DNA of 64,000 nt from NCBI GenBank assembly GCA_947588745.1, contig CANPYW010000003.1, positions 53,558 through 117,557 of the forward strand. Direction: 5' to 3'. The position numbers were made by a program, and so were the translations under genes. The notes under the pieces were generated by a model, which saw only the letters and a program-made list of their open reading frames with translations, was not told where the DNA came from and ran no database searches. Source of the DNA: Candidatus Gastranaerophilales bacterium. Its GTDB lineage: Bacteria; Cyanobacteriota; Vampirovibrionia; Gastranaerophilales; Gastranaerophilaceae. Positions 27,702 to 37,023 of the stretch are shown piece by piece (the stretch's first letter is position 1; each line of letters begins with the position of its first letter).

Positions 27702-29768
27702 TTATTTTAACGAATTATTTATTTTTTCCACAATTTTATCTGTTTTTTGTAATATACCTTCAGCATATTTTTCAAGTTCTTTTTCTTTTTGATTATCATA
27801 TTGAACCTGAATTGACGGTATATATCTTCCCGTTTTATCCGAATTTTTATCAAAGAGTTTTACTGACGGAAGAACATTTTCATCATTATCCGAAGGTATT
27901 GAAGATTGAATTTCCCGGTTATTTGAAGGTTGACAATCATTAACCTGAGGATTATTCATATTATTTTGAGAATTTATATACCTGTTAATTAAATTTGTAT
28001 CCTGATTATCCGCAACGGTACTATCCGGATTTACGGTTTTTCCGGGAGTTTTTTGAGCATCTTCTTTTTGTTTTTCCTTTTCCAAATAGGTTTTCGGTTC
28101 ACCAAAAATTTTATGAACAAGTTTTGTAACGGGTTTTTGTAAAAACGGCTGAATTACCATCATAATGAGTAATGCTCTGCCAAAACCGCCTAAAAATCCT
28201 TTTAAAGTAGGATGAGGAAGCATTTTTTCACCCAAGACGGGTAATTTTACAAGTTTATGTCTTTTTATATCATCCAATCCGGTAGCCAAAACTTTCCCGA
28301 ACATTTTTAACGGTCTTTCCCAAAGTTTAATTTTTACTTTACCTTTTGCAAGTTTTTTAGCTTGAGCTTTTGCTTCTTTTAAACTCATATTTGCAAGTGC
28401 CGAAACCTTATCGGCATCTACACCTTTTAACAATAATTTTTTCTGTAAATTGGCAAGTTTTAAACCTTCTTTTGTGAGATTTTGGTTAGCGTTAGCCGAC
28501 TTAACAAGTTCTTTTAAAGCTTTTCTGCCCGCTTCATCCATACCTCTGTATTTGTTGCCGGCAGCTGAATACAGCAATTTTGAACTCGGCTTTAACAAGA
28601 TGAAACCGACATAATTTTCGGAGAGAACGTGCATAAATGTACTTTTCTTTTCACCTTTCGGAGCTTCTTTTGCGGCTTTAATCGCCTGAACCAACGCACT
28701 TGCGGTAAATAATAAACTCAGTACGTCACCGCCGTTAAAAGTCAAAGTATCTTTGATTTTAAGAACACCTTTAGATAAAAATTTACCGAGTAAAGTTTCG
28801 CCCGTTTGATTATTGGCAGCTTTAATTTTATTTCTTAATTCCAGAATTTTTGTATATTCGTTTAGTTTTATACCGTTACTTGCAAGGTCATCGGCGGCAT
28901 TAAGTATTTGTTTCGGAGAATAATTTTTCTTCAATCCTGAAATAAAAGAAGATGTATCTGATGATAATGTTTTTAAAACATCACTATCCGCATAACGGCC
29001 CAAAGTTGATGATATACCCGAAAATAATTTTGCGGAATTTTCAGGCAGTTTTCCGCCCGAAATGTATTCTTCCAAAGACTTTTGCAATATTTCAAGGGCT
29101 TTTTTATCGGCGTCAGATAAATTTTGGGAAGCCAATTCGGAAACGGAAGCGGAAACTTTTGCCAGGTAATCGTCCGTTAAATCGGGGCTTAAACCTTTTA
29201 ATAATTTAAGTGTTGCTTTAGATAAATTCCCCTTTGAAGATAATATCGAGCTATCCGTATATGCACGTGAAGCAAGGTTTGAAAGAAGTTTTTCCGCAGG
29301 CTCTTTCAATTTTTCTTCCGAATAAGTTGCAGCCATAGATTCCGATTTCGCAAATGCCGATTTGGGAACGGCAGCATAATTCTCGGTAAAATATTTTGTA
29401 AAAGTATTTTCTTTTACACCTTTTGATACTTTTCCGACATTTTCGGAAGAAAACAGCTTATCAAGCTTGAATAAACGAGATATGTTATCACCCGCATCGG
29501 CAACTTTATTTAACAATCCCGAATTTGCTTTTTTACCCGCAATTAAATTATCCGCAAATTTATTCAAATAATAAACAAACGGAAACATCAAAATAACATC
29601 TTTTTTATTATCTTCATCAGCAACGCTGTTCATACCGCTTTTTATAACGGTATTATTTTCAAATCTGTCAACCGCCACATCTTTTGATTTTTCAATTTTA
29701 TGTTGAACGTTATTTTGTTTTATGCCCGTATTAGCCGTTAAAAAATTTCCGTCAACAGAATTCACCAT
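27702..29768 (-). CDS. large hypothetical protein with two hydrophobic segments, 688 aa
   Basis: I recognise no family. It is mostly helical and polar, with hydrophobic stretches near residues 345-365 (DVLSLLFTASALVQAIKAA) and 520-540 (FGRALLIMMVIQPFL), and a proline/asparagine-rich C-terminal linker from about 575. There is no Sec signal peptide. It lies downstream of the MGLSSSQ protein gene on the same strand, but a terminator at 29811-29844 separates them. Confidence 0.72.
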   Translation of the reverse strand: MVNSVDGNFLTANTGIKQNNVQHKIEKSKDVAVDRFENNTVIKSGMNSVADEDNKKDVILMFPFVYYLNKFADNLIAGKKANSGLLNKVADAGDNISRLFKLDKLFSSENVGKVSKGVKENTFTKYFTENYAAVPKSAFAKSESMAATYSEEKLKEPAEKLLSNLASRAYTDSSILSSKGNLSKATLKLLKGLSPDLTDDYLAKVSASVSELASQNLSDADKKALEILQKSLEEYISGGKLPENSAKLFSGISSTLGRYADSDVLKTLSSDTSSFISGLKKNYSPKQILNAADDLASNGIKLNEYTKILELRNKIKAANNQTGETLLGKFLSKGVLKIKDTLTFNGGDVLSLLFTASALVQAIKAAKEAPKGEKKSTFMHVLSENYVGFILLKPSSKLLYSAAGNKYRGMDEAGRKALKELVKSANANQNLTKEGLKLANLQKKLLLKGVDADKVSALANMSLKEAKAQAKKLAKGKVKIKLWERPLKMFGKVLATGLDDIKRHKLVKLPVLGEKMLPHPTLKGFLGGFGRALLIMMVIQPFLQKPVTKLVHKIFGEPKTYLEKEKQKEDAQKTPGKTVNPDSTVADNQDTNLINRYINSQNNMNNPQVNDCQPSNNREIQSSIPSDNDENVLPSVKLFDKNSDKTGRYIPSIQVQYDNQKEKELEKYAEGILQKTDKIVEKINNSLK

Positions 29769-29810
29769 ATAACATTCTCCATATATATTTTATAAAAAAA
29801 CATACAAAAA

Positions 29811-29844
29811 AATAATTGCTTTTTTGGGGTTAAAAGCAATTATT
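29811..29844 (-). terminator. terminator of the 29868-30686 gene
   Basis: A 13-bp perfect stem (29811-29823 with 29832-29844) is followed on the minus strand by a T-run. Confidence 0.85.
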
Positions 29845-29867
29845 CGGTAATATAATGTTACAATTTA

Positions 29868-30686
29868 CTAACCGTTGGAGAATAGCTTAAATGTTCTTTC
29901 TACATTATTACTTATAACTTCTTTTACGGAATCATACTCTTTCAAAACAGCATCGTGCTGAGTTTCAAGCTGTTTCATATCCATTTCAAGCATGTTATCC
30001 TGTCTTGAAAGTTTTGCCGTTTCATATTGATATTGACTTTCCGCCTTAGCGTCATCCGATGTATCAAGTTCATAATACATTTCGGTATTCGGTTCAAGTA
30101 AATCCATACCGATAGAACCGTTATCAAGTTTTGATGTATCAATTACAAACAAATTACCGTTAATAATAGCACGCTGCATAACTTCTTTTTTTGATAATTT
30201 ATCCGTACCGTTTACAAGATTAAATGTTTGAGTAACCGTTTTTGATGTATCGGGAGCACTTGTTACAACCTGAGAAGTACCGTCCTCACCATCCACGGTC
30301 TGAATGGTATTCGGAGTATACGACAATGTAGCCGTACCTTTTTCTTTATCTATTGTTAATTTAGTGCTTTCAGGCAAAGACGGAATTATCCATTCTCCTT
30401 GAGCATCCTGAGTCATATAAAGATTACCCGATGAATCAACAAGCATATAACCGTTTTCGGTCAAATTATTATATGTTAAATCTTCAAACTTATTATTTTC
30501 ATTTTCATCGGTAGTTTTTATCGTGAGCTTCGTATTATTCATTGCCTGATTATATATATCGGCAGCTTTTTCGGACTTCATGGCAAGCTCATTTTGACGT
30601 TGAGATATTAAGACCTCCGATAATTCAATATCACTCAAGCGTGACGTTAACATTAACAATCTTCCCTGTGATGACGATAAACCCAT
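29868..30686 (-). CDS. hypothetical protein with helical termini (MGLSSSQ type), 272 aa
   Basis: The N-terminal helix (MGLSSSQGRLLMLTSRLSDIE) and the C-terminal helix pair (LEMDMKQLETQH..., EYDSVKEVISNN) flank a beta-rich, threonine/serine-rich middle. That layout, helices at both ends packing together and a variable centre, is the layout of flagellin, hook-associated and type III substrate proteins, although I see no direct sequence match. There is no Sec signal peptide. It is transcribed alone, diverging from hydF. Confidence 0.7.
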   Translation of the reverse strand: MGLSSSQGRLLMLTSRLSDIELSEVLISQRQNELAMKSEKAADIYNQAMNNTKLTIKTTDENENNKFEDLTYNNLTENGYMLVDSSGNLYMTQDAQGEWIIPSLPESTKLTIDKEKGTATLSYTPNTIQTVDGEDGTSQVVTSAPDTSKTVTQTFNLVNGTDKLSKKEVMQRAIINGNLFVIDTSKLDNGSIGMDLLEPNTEMYYELDTSDDAKAESQYQYETAKLSRQDNMLEMDMKQLETQHDAVLKEYDSVKEVISNNVERTFKLFSNG

Positions 30687-30809
30687 TTCTGCTCCAATTC
30701 CATTATTTGTTATATTATATTTATCGACAGTATTTAAAAAAACTTAAATTTATATTTTCGTCATGCTTTACAATTTGCAACAAATTTAATAAATAAAAAG
30801 GATTATATT

Positions 30810-32000
30810 ATGAGTTTAAATTCAACACCTGCGTCAGAGAGAGTACAAATAGCGGTTTTCGGGAAAAGGAATGCCGGTAAATCGAGTATTGTAAACGCAA
30901 TAACGGGACAAAATTTATCCATAGTATCGGATATAAAGGGAACAACTACAGACCCAGTATATAAATCCATGGAATTATTACCCATAGGCCCCGTTACAAT
31001 CATAGATACACCGGGAACGGATGATGAAGGTACGCTCGGGAAATTAAGAATTGAAAAAGCATTGAGTGTACTTAACAAAACAGATATTGCACTTCTTGTA
31101 ATAGATTCACAAAAAGGAATTACTAAAGAAGATAACGATTTAATAACCAAATTTAAAGAAAAAGACATAAAATATATTAAGGTCTACAATAAAACGGATT
31201 TAACGAAAAACAATAATACTTCGGATGAAAATTCCATTTGCGTTAGTGCGATGAACAACAAAAATATATACGAATTAAAAGAATTAATAACAAAAATTTA
31301 TGACAACACAAACAATAATGTACTTATAAAAGATTTGATTAATGAAAATGACAATATAATTGTTGTGGCACCAATAGACAGTGCCGCTCCAAAAGGCAGA
31401 CTTATTCTTCCTCAACAGCAGGTTATAAGAGATTTGCTTGAAGCGGGTGCAATTTCAAGCGTAATTCAACCCGAACAACTGGAACAGGCAATAAACAATT
31501 CAAAAATACGTCCCAAACTTGTAATCACGGATTCTCAAGCTTTTAAAGAGGTTAATGAAATTACGCCGCCCGATATTTTTCTTACTTCATTTTCAATACT
31601 TTTCGCAAGATATAAAGGGGTTCTTAAATATGCGACAGACGGCGTTAAAATGTTAAATTCACTGAAAGACAACGATACAATCCTTATTTCCGAAGGCTGC
31701 ACACATCACAGACAATGCGATGATATAGGAACGGTTAAACTTCCTGATTGGATTAAAAAATTTACAAACAAAACAATCAATTTTGAATTTTCATCAGGAG
31801 GAAGCTTTCCCTCCGATTTAACGAAATATAATATGATTATTCATTGCGGAAGCTGTATGCTTAAAGACAGGGAAGTATTATGGCGGTATAAAGAAGCCTT
31901 AAGGCAAGGTGTTCCCATAAGCAACTACGGAATTACAATCGCATATATGAATAACATTTTAAAACGCAGTATCGAAATATTTCCGGATATTAATTTATAA
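30810..32000 (+). CDS. hydF: [FeFe] hydrogenase H-cluster maturation GTPase HydF
   Basis: HydF is the scaffold GTPase on which HydE and HydG products assemble the 2Fe subcluster. The G1 loop GKRNAGKS is at residues 18-25 and G3 is DTPGTDD. The C-terminal third carries the Fe-S ligand pattern CTHHRQC and HCGSCM. Length 396 is normal. Its presence implies an [FeFe] hydrogenase and hydrogen-evolving fermentation. The usual partners hydE, hydG and hydA are not in this window. Confidence 0.95.
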   Translation: MSLNSTPASERVQIAVFGKRNAGKSSIVNAITGQNLSIVSDIKGTTTDPVYKSMELLPIGPVTIIDTPGTDDEGTLGKLRIEKALSVLNKTDIALLVIDSQKGITKEDNDLITKFKEKDIKYIKVYNKTDLTKNNNTSDENSICVSAMNNKNIYELKELITKIYDNTNNNVLIKDLINENDNIIVVAPIDSAAPKGRLILPQQQVIRDLLEAGAISSVIQPEQLEQAINNSKIRPKLVITDSQAFKEVNEITPPDIFLTSFSILFARYKGVLKYATDGVKMLNSLKDNDTILISEGCTHHRQCDDIGTVKLPDWIKKFTNKTINFEFSSGGSFPSDLTKYNMIIHCGSCMLKDREVLWRYKEALRQGVPISNYGITIAYMNNILKRSIEIFPDINL

Positions 32001-32010
32001 ATAAAAAACA

Positions 32011-32044
32011 AAAACGGCAGTAAATTTAAAATTACTGCCGTTTT
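32011..32044. terminator. bidirectional terminator between hydF and clpP
   Basis: A 13-bp perfect stem (32011-32023 with 32032-32044) with a GC core CGGCAG/CTGCCG and T-runs on both strands. Confidence 0.92.
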
Positions 32045-32058
32045 AATATTATAAAAAC

Positions 32059-32649
32059 TTATAAAACTTTATCAATTAAGCCGTATTCAACAGCCTCTTG
32101 TGCCGACATATAATTATCACGCTCTGTATCGGCATATATTTTTTCAATCGGCTGTCCCGTATGTTCGGAAAGCAAAGTATTAAGTTCTTTCTTCATTCTT
32201 AAAATTTCCCTTGCTTCTATTTCAATATCGCTTGCCTGACCCTGTGCCCCGCCTAAAGGCTGATGTATCATAATTCTTGCACTCGGAAGTGCCATTCTTT
32301 TACCCTTTGTACCGCCCGAGAGAAGAAAAGCACCCATTGAAGCCGCTTCGCCCAAACAAACGGTAGCAACATCGGCTCTGACATGTTTCATGGTATCGTA
32401 TATTGCCATGCCTGCGGTTATAACACCTCCGGGGCTGTTAATATACATCATAATATCTTTTTCGGGATTTTCGGCATCCAAAAGCAACAACTGTGCAACA
32501 ATGGAATTTGACATTTCATCGTCTATTTCTTCACCCAAGAAAATAATTCTTTCTCTAAGCAATCTGGAAAAGATATCAAAAGATTTTTCGCCGTTTGAAG
32601 AAGCTTCTATAACGGTAGGTACATAACTTAAAATTGAATTTCTGTCCAT
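32059..32649 (-). CDS. clpP: ATP-dependent Clp protease proteolytic subunit
   Basis: This is a 196-residue serine peptidase that forms the tetradecameric chamber fed by ClpX or ClpA/C. The catalytic triad is Ser104 (EAASMGA), His129 (MIHQPLGG) and Asp178 (TERDNYM). The oxyanion-region NSPGG is at 71-75. No clpX or tig gene is adjacent, so it is isolated from its common operon partners. Confidence 0.97.
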   Translation of the reverse strand: MDRNSILSYVPTVIEASSNGEKSFDIFSRLLRERIIFLGEEIDDEMSNSIVAQLLLLDAENPEKDIMMYINSPGGVITAGMAIYDTMKHVRADVATVCLGEAASMGAFLLSGGTKGKRMALPSARIMIHQPLGGAQGQASDIEIEAREILRMKKELNTLLSEHTGQPIEKIYADTERDNYMSAQEAVEYGLIDKVL

Positions 32650-32732
32650 AATAACCTCAATATGTATATAATAATATTATATACAATAATCACGAAAATA
32701 ACAGATGAAATAACAAAATTTTAGGATAAATA

Positions 32733-33266
32733 ATGATAGATTATAATTTCATAGCTTATGATTTTATGACGGATTTTAACGGGCCGAGCAGGCACTACCC
32801 TAATCCGTATTATCCCGCAGGCGTATATGATGCGGATAAGCCGCAATACAAATACGGGCCGGAGTCTGCAATTTATCCCAATTTAACACTTCCCTGCACT
32901 TTGTATGACGAAGCGGGAAATTCAATTCCGGACGGATTTTACATGGTCGTTCTTTCCGATGACAGAAAGTTTTTGGAACTATACCAGAGTAACGAACTAA
33001 AAGCAAGAGTAAGAGTCGTTAAACTTGTTGAAAAAATGTACACTGATGAGGAATTAAGAGAAGAAGACGAAATTATTGCAAGAATGCAAAAGGCAAAAGA
33101 AAAGAAAAAATTAAAGAAATATAACCGGGCACTGGAAGATTTAACGGCTTTTAAAGAGCGAAAAGCGGCAAACTCTTATGCCGATATTCTGGATTCGGGA
33201 AAAGGATACTACATTTTGAAGTATAATTTGGGAGGTATAAAAGCTGAAGCCGTTATTCAAAAATAA
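32733..33266 (+). CDS. hypothetical protein with small beta domain and charged tail, 177 aa
   Basis: I know no family name. After a Tyr/Pro-rich start, a segment of the type LPCTLYDEAGNSIPDGFYMVVLS...LELYQ...KARV looks like a compact beta domain. The same pattern occurs in the exported protein at 51313-51909 (IPMNVYTETGDVIPSGYY...LELSQ...IAEI). A Lys/Glu-rich helix follows. There is no signal peptide. It lies 80 bp upstream of the FlhA-domain protein on the same strand and may be expressed with it. Confidence 0.72.
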   Translation: MIDYNFIAYDFMTDFNGPSRHYPNPYYPAGVYDADKPQYKYGPESAIYPNLTLPCTLYDEAGNSIPDGFYMVVLSDDRKFLELYQSNELKARVRVVKLVEKMYTDEELREEDEIIARMQKAKEKKKLKKYNRALEDLTAFKERKAANSYADILDSGKGYYILKYNLGGIKAEAVIQK

Positions 33267-33346
33267 AATTTATACGGCTTATTAAGACTTTTTATATAAA
33301 AGATGATATTATTAATATAAAAGTAATACATTTAAGAGGAATATAC

Positions 33347-34798
33347 ATGTACAAGCCCGCAAGAAATATTTATACAATCAGAACGTGTCCGTATAATAAC
33401 AACGAACAACTTGAAAAATTATTAAACGAAATGTCATCCGACGGCTGGGAAATATATTCAATTCAAGAACTTGAGAATGATGATGAGGTCTTGTATAACT
33501 GTATATTCATAAAAGAAGTTGAAAATGAAGAACTGCAAACCGGTGAAGAATCAAACATATTTAATTTTCAATCTAAAATAGAAAGGATTATAAGCACTGA
33601 AATCGAACCTTACGATATGTGTCTTGATATTCAAAAGAAAATTAAAGATACACGTCAAAAGATTGCACAGGTTAAATCACTGATTGATGAAACATCGGAA
33701 GATTCAAGAGCCGTTTTAAATGATGAAATTTCAAAATATATGAAAGAACTTGATGATTTAAAAAAGCAGCTTGCAAAAGTTATAAATCCCGATACCATGG
33801 AGCAAAAGCTTGGCGAAAAGAAAATCACTTTAGCACTTTCCGAAGAATTGACGGACATTTTCGATAATGATGTTGAAGAAAACATGCTTTCTCAAATTGT
33901 TCTTATAAGACAGAATTTAACGGAATCTTTGGGCTATATAATTCCCAAAATAAAAATAGAAATTGACGATACTCTCGATGAAAATGAATTTGCAATTAAA
34001 ATTCGGGGCATTCCGGTTATAACATCTCACGCATATCCGGGGTATACAATGTTCTTTGAAAAAGAATTGAATATCGAAAATTTGCCCGACGAAACATTTA
34101 AAGATAAAGACTGCATGACAAACGAAAACGTCGTTTGGATTAATGATGAACTGGCAAAAGATTTTTGGACAAAAGGATACGAAACAACCGATTATATTTC
34201 AAAGGTTATTGAACATTCCGTAATCAAATATATCGATGAAATATTTGATTATTCGGATATTAACAGATATATAGAAATCGTCGGAAACCAAAACTTATAT
34301 CTGGTGGAAAACATAATTCCCGATTATATGTCCGTTGCGGAGTTAAAATATATTCTTGCAAGTTTAATAAAAGAAAAAGTATCAGTAAAAGATATTGTAT
34401 ATATCTTTGAAAAAATAAACGATTTTGCGGATGAAACAGATAAAGAAGAATTACTTGAAAGATTAAGAGTTTCTTTATCCAGACAAATAAGCAATTCTTT
34501 AATTGATGAAAAAAACAAAATCATAAAGGCTTATGAACTCTCAAATTCGACAATCAAGTCATTACTCGGAAACAGTGAAGACGATGAGATTATAAAAATA
34601 GACAGCAGCAAAATTGAAAATATTATTAATCAAATAAAAGAAAAAACAAACGACAATAAAGAAATTATCCTGCTTGCTCCTATTAAATCAAGGCACTTAA
34701 TTTTCCTTATATTATCTCAAATGATTTCAAATATAAGAGTAATAGCAAGAGAAGAACTTCAGTTCGATTATCCGCTTCAAATAATTGATACTATATAA
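33347..34798 (+). CDS. soluble FlhA/SctV cytoplasmic-domain protein with DUF4177-like head
   Basis: Residues 1-60 resemble a DUF4177-type small domain (LEKLLNEMSSDGWEIYSIQ). Residues about 85-160 form a coiled coil. Residues about 165-483 match the order of the FlhA/SctV (FHIPEP family) cytoplasmic domain: IRQNLTESLGYIIPKIKIE, FAIKIRGIPV, VIEHSVIKYIDEIF, then the hallmark LVENIIPDYMSVAELKYILASLIKEKVSVKDI (split here: residues 319-337 and 338-350) and a final LIFLILSQMISNIRVIAREE. The eight membrane helices of true FlhA are absent. In flagellar and injectisome export this domain forms a nonameric ring that docks chaperone-substrate complexes, so a free version could be an adaptor, a regulator or a split export gate. 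The match is from memory of the family, without a search. Confidence 0.75.
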   Translation: MYKPARNIYTIRTCPYNNNEQLEKLLNEMSSDGWEIYSIQELENDDEVLYNCIFIKEVENEELQTGEESNIFNFQSKIERIISTEIEPYDMCLDIQKKIKDTRQKIAQVKSLIDETSEDSRAVLNDEISKYMKELDDLKKQLAKVINPDTMEQKLGEKKITLALSEELTDIFDNDVEENMLSQIVLIRQNLTESLGYIIPKIKIEIDDTLDENEFAIKIRGIPVITSHAYPGYTMFFEKELNIENLPDETFKDKDCMTNENVVWINDELAKDFWTKGYETTDYISKVIEHSVIKYIDEIFDYSDINRYIEIVGNQNLYLVENIIPDYMSVAELKYILASLIKEKVSVKDIVYIFEKINDFADETDKEELLERLRVSLSRQISNSLIDEKNKIIKAYELSNSTIKSLLGNSEDDEIIKIDSSKIENIINQIKEKTNDNKEIILLAPIKSRHLIFLILSQMISNIRVIAREELQFDYPLQIIDTI

Positions 34799-34836
34799 AC
34801 CGATATTAAATTTCAGCCGGTTTCAAAGTTTCAAAA

Positions 34837-35280
34837 TTAACCTACTCCGCCGAACTTGGGAGTAGCATTTTGGACGCCCTGACCTTCTGCCTGTTCAACG
34901 GCTTGCATTTGCTGGCTTAATGTTGTAACCATGGTATCAAGCCTTTTAACTTCCATTTCTATTGCGTTTTCTTTTACGGAAACATTATAAATATCACGAT
35001 TTATACCGTCAATTTCTCTTTGATAAGCCTGCTCTTTTGAACGAATTTGCGAATTAATACTATCCCTGTCCGAAGTACCCGTCGCACTTGACAATTGTTC
35101 ATACAAATCGGATAATTCACCCGATTGAGATGCGTTCATACTCGTTAATTGCTGTTGCAGACTTAACGTTTGAGTTGCAAGCTTATATTGGTCATTACTT
35201 CTTTGAGTCTGTAATAATTGAGCATTATTAAGCTCTCCGTCCAATACGAGCTTTCTGTCCGCAAATAATGCATAAGCCAT
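34837..35280 (-). CDS. small coiled-coil protein, ALFA-x-RK/ATPK family, copy 1 (147 aa)
   Basis: The whole protein is helical and glutamine-rich. It begins MAYALFADRK and ends QAVEQAEGQGVQNATPKFGG. The same two ends recur in the 172-residue protein at 45341-45859, so they are paralogues with a variable middle. There is no Sec signal or membrane helix. The size and helical-hairpin style recall type III needle, rod or substrate proteins, but no known family is matched. It is convergent with the FlhA-domain gene, with 38 bp between stops. Confidence 0.75.
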   Translation of the reverse strand: MAYALFADRKLVLDGELNNAQLLQTQRSNDQYKLATQTLSLQQQLTSMNASQSGELSDLYEQLSSATGTSDRDSINSQIRSKEQAYQREIDGINRDIYNVSVKENAIEMEVKRLDTMVTTLSQQMQAVEQAEGQGVQNATPKFGGVG

Positions 35281-35375
35281 AATTTTCTCCTATAATCCCC
35301 TTTATAAACATAAAAACTTATTTGTTTAAAATCATGACAAATTCCTCAAAATATACTTAATATACGTTAACATTA

Positions 35376-36224
35376 TTAAAATGAAAACAAATATCTGTTG
35401 TTACTCATACATTGAGAACAATACGGTGTTTCAAGATAAGTCCTTGAAGAAAAATCATTGATATCATTTCCGCATTTTCCTCTGTTGTCGGAAGCTAAAA
35501 GCGGACACGCAAATATTCCGTTTATTGTTAATGTTCTGCTTGTTTTACACTCTAAGTTCAATGATTGATAATCAATATCCGTTGGATTATCACAAACCAA
35601 ATCTTTTCTCATAAGCGGAATTATCTTGAAATTCATATCAGTTGTTTCAAAATCAAACGAAGCACATAATTGTTTAAAATTATTTTTTAATTCCTTTTCC
35701 GGAATTGAATAATGATTAACTATCGCCAGTATCGGATTAAAATCGTACTTATATAAACTTTGCAGGGCATGAATTGCTTTTCTGAACGAACCTCTGCCTC
35801 TTAATAAATCGTTTTCTTCTTCTTTATAATGGTCAATACTTATCATAAATACAATTTCATTGCCCGCTTCGTTTTCTTCTTCCACTTTACGCAAAAATCT
35901 TGCTTTTTTATCGTTTATATTCAAAGCATTTGTATGAATAATAACGGAAGAATATTTAAGGCATAATCTTAATATTTGATTAAAATCGGGATGAAGCATG
36001 GGTTCTGCTCCCGTTAAATGAATGTATTCCAATTCATTTTTTGTCATATCCGATAATGTTTGTTTAACTTTTTCAATGGGAATAAAATCTTTTGTTTTCT
36101 TATCCGTAACGTTTACATAACAATTTTTACATTTTAAATTGCAATTTTGTGCGGTCATTTCTATAAACAGATTAGAAAACTTTGTCATTTCAACACTTGG
36201 AGCTTTTATAATTGTCTTATTCAT
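35376..36224 (-). CDS. radical SAM protein with C-terminal cysteines
   Basis: The CxxxCxxC motif (CNLKCKNC, residues about 32-39) and TGAEPMLHPDF (SAM-binding region) define a radical SAM enzyme. The C-terminal 70 residues carry Cys in ECKTS, FACPL, GKCG and YCSQC, like a SPASM auxiliary cluster, which points to peptide or protein modification or a related anaerobic reaction. No obvious precursor peptide lies beside it. It is monocistronic. Confidence 0.88.
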   Translation of the reverse strand: MNKTIIKAPSVEMTKFSNLFIEMTAQNCNLKCKNCYVNVTDKKTKDFIPIEKVKQTLSDMTKNELEYIHLTGAEPMLHPDFNQILRLCLKYSSVIIHTNALNINDKKARFLRKVEEENEAGNEIVFMISIDHYKEEENDLLRGRGSFRKAIHALQSLYKYDFNPILAIVNHYSIPEKELKNNFKQLCASFDFETTDMNFKIIPLMRKDLVCDNPTDIDYQSLNLECKTSRTLTINGIFACPLLASDNRGKCGNDINDFSSRTYLETPYCSQCMSNNRYLFSF

Positions 36225-36386
36225 GTTTAATATATCCTTTCCGTACGCTTAAAATACTATTAGCATTTATTTTCGGGCTAAGAAATTAGACAGCGGTATA
36301 TAATCCGAATACTTTTAAATAATCCGACGGGAGGATATTTTTAAAGCATATTGTACTAATTCCGATAAATATATCGGAGGTAAAAA

Positions 36387-36557
36387 ATGGCTGTTATAAT
36401 CGAAAATAGAAAAGGAAGAAGGCTTATACGCTTGAATACGGACGATATTATCTGTATTGTAAGAGAATATCAAAACAATGTCTGCGGAATTTATGAATAT
36501 TCGGAAATTAGAAATAAATTGAATAATATAGAACTGTACCTGCCTGAAGAAGTATAA
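36387..36557 (+). CDS. small protein, 56 aa
   Basis: This short frame has a strong GGAGG at 36376-36380, 6 bases before ATG, and typical local codon use. The product starts MAVIIENRKGRRLI, then LNTDDIICIVREY and ends IELYLPEEV: a compact beta-alpha layout. It could be compared with FlbD-type flagellar small proteins (LN-x-DxI-x-xI) or a fragment-like LytTR fold, but neither match is convincing. It lies between the radical SAM gene and the thioredoxin/CcdA pair. Confidence 0.65.
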   Translation: MAVIIENRKGRRLIRLNTDDIICIVREYQNNVCGIYEYSEIRNKLNNIELYLPEEV

Positions 36558-36630
36558 ATTTTATTATGCCTATGTAGCCGATTTAGTTTATACTTGAATA
36601 GTGTAATGTTTATTCAAGGAGGATAAAGAA

Positions 36631-37023
36631 ATGAAAAACATTATTACTATCGCACTTATATTTATTTTACCTTTGGTCGCATACTTTATTATGAATAAAA
36701 ATTCCGACGGAATTACTGCGGTTGCAAAAGATAACGGAAATCCCAATATATTGGTATTTACATCCACAATGTGCATGGATTGTAAGAAAATGAAAGGACT
36801 ATTAACGGAAATTGAACCCGCATACAGTTCCAGAGTAAATTTTACACATATTAATGCACTTGATAACAATAAACAGGTTAAAGAACAAATAAAAAAATAT
36901 AATATAACACTTGTACCGACACTTGTATACACAGATGAAAACGGAAATGAAAAAAACAAAACAGAAGGTTATATTGAAAAAGAACAATTAATTTCCGAAA
37001 TCGAGGAGTTAATTAATGGATAA
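36631..37023 (+). CDS. membrane-anchored thioredoxin-like protein
   Basis: An N-terminal membrane helix (residues 4-20) anchors a thioredoxin fold. The redox motif is CMDC (Cys48 and Cys51) and the cis-proline is in LVPTLVY. GGAGG lies upstream of ATG. It overlaps the CcdA-like gene by 8 bases, so the pair likely works together: CcdA passes electrons from the cytoplasm to this periplasm-facing thioredoxin. The length of 130 residues is normal for such a domain. Confidence 0.85.
   Translation: MKNIITIALIFILPLVAYFIMNKNSDGITAVAKDNGNPNILVFTSTMCMDCKKMKGLLTEIEPAYSSRVNFTHINALDNNKQVKEQIKKYNITLVPTLVYTDENGNEKNKTEGYIEKEQLISEIEELING

Noticed and set aside
36387..36557. LytTR DNA-binding protein
   Set aside because: Too short for the domain (about 100 residues) and the match is only a few scattered residues.
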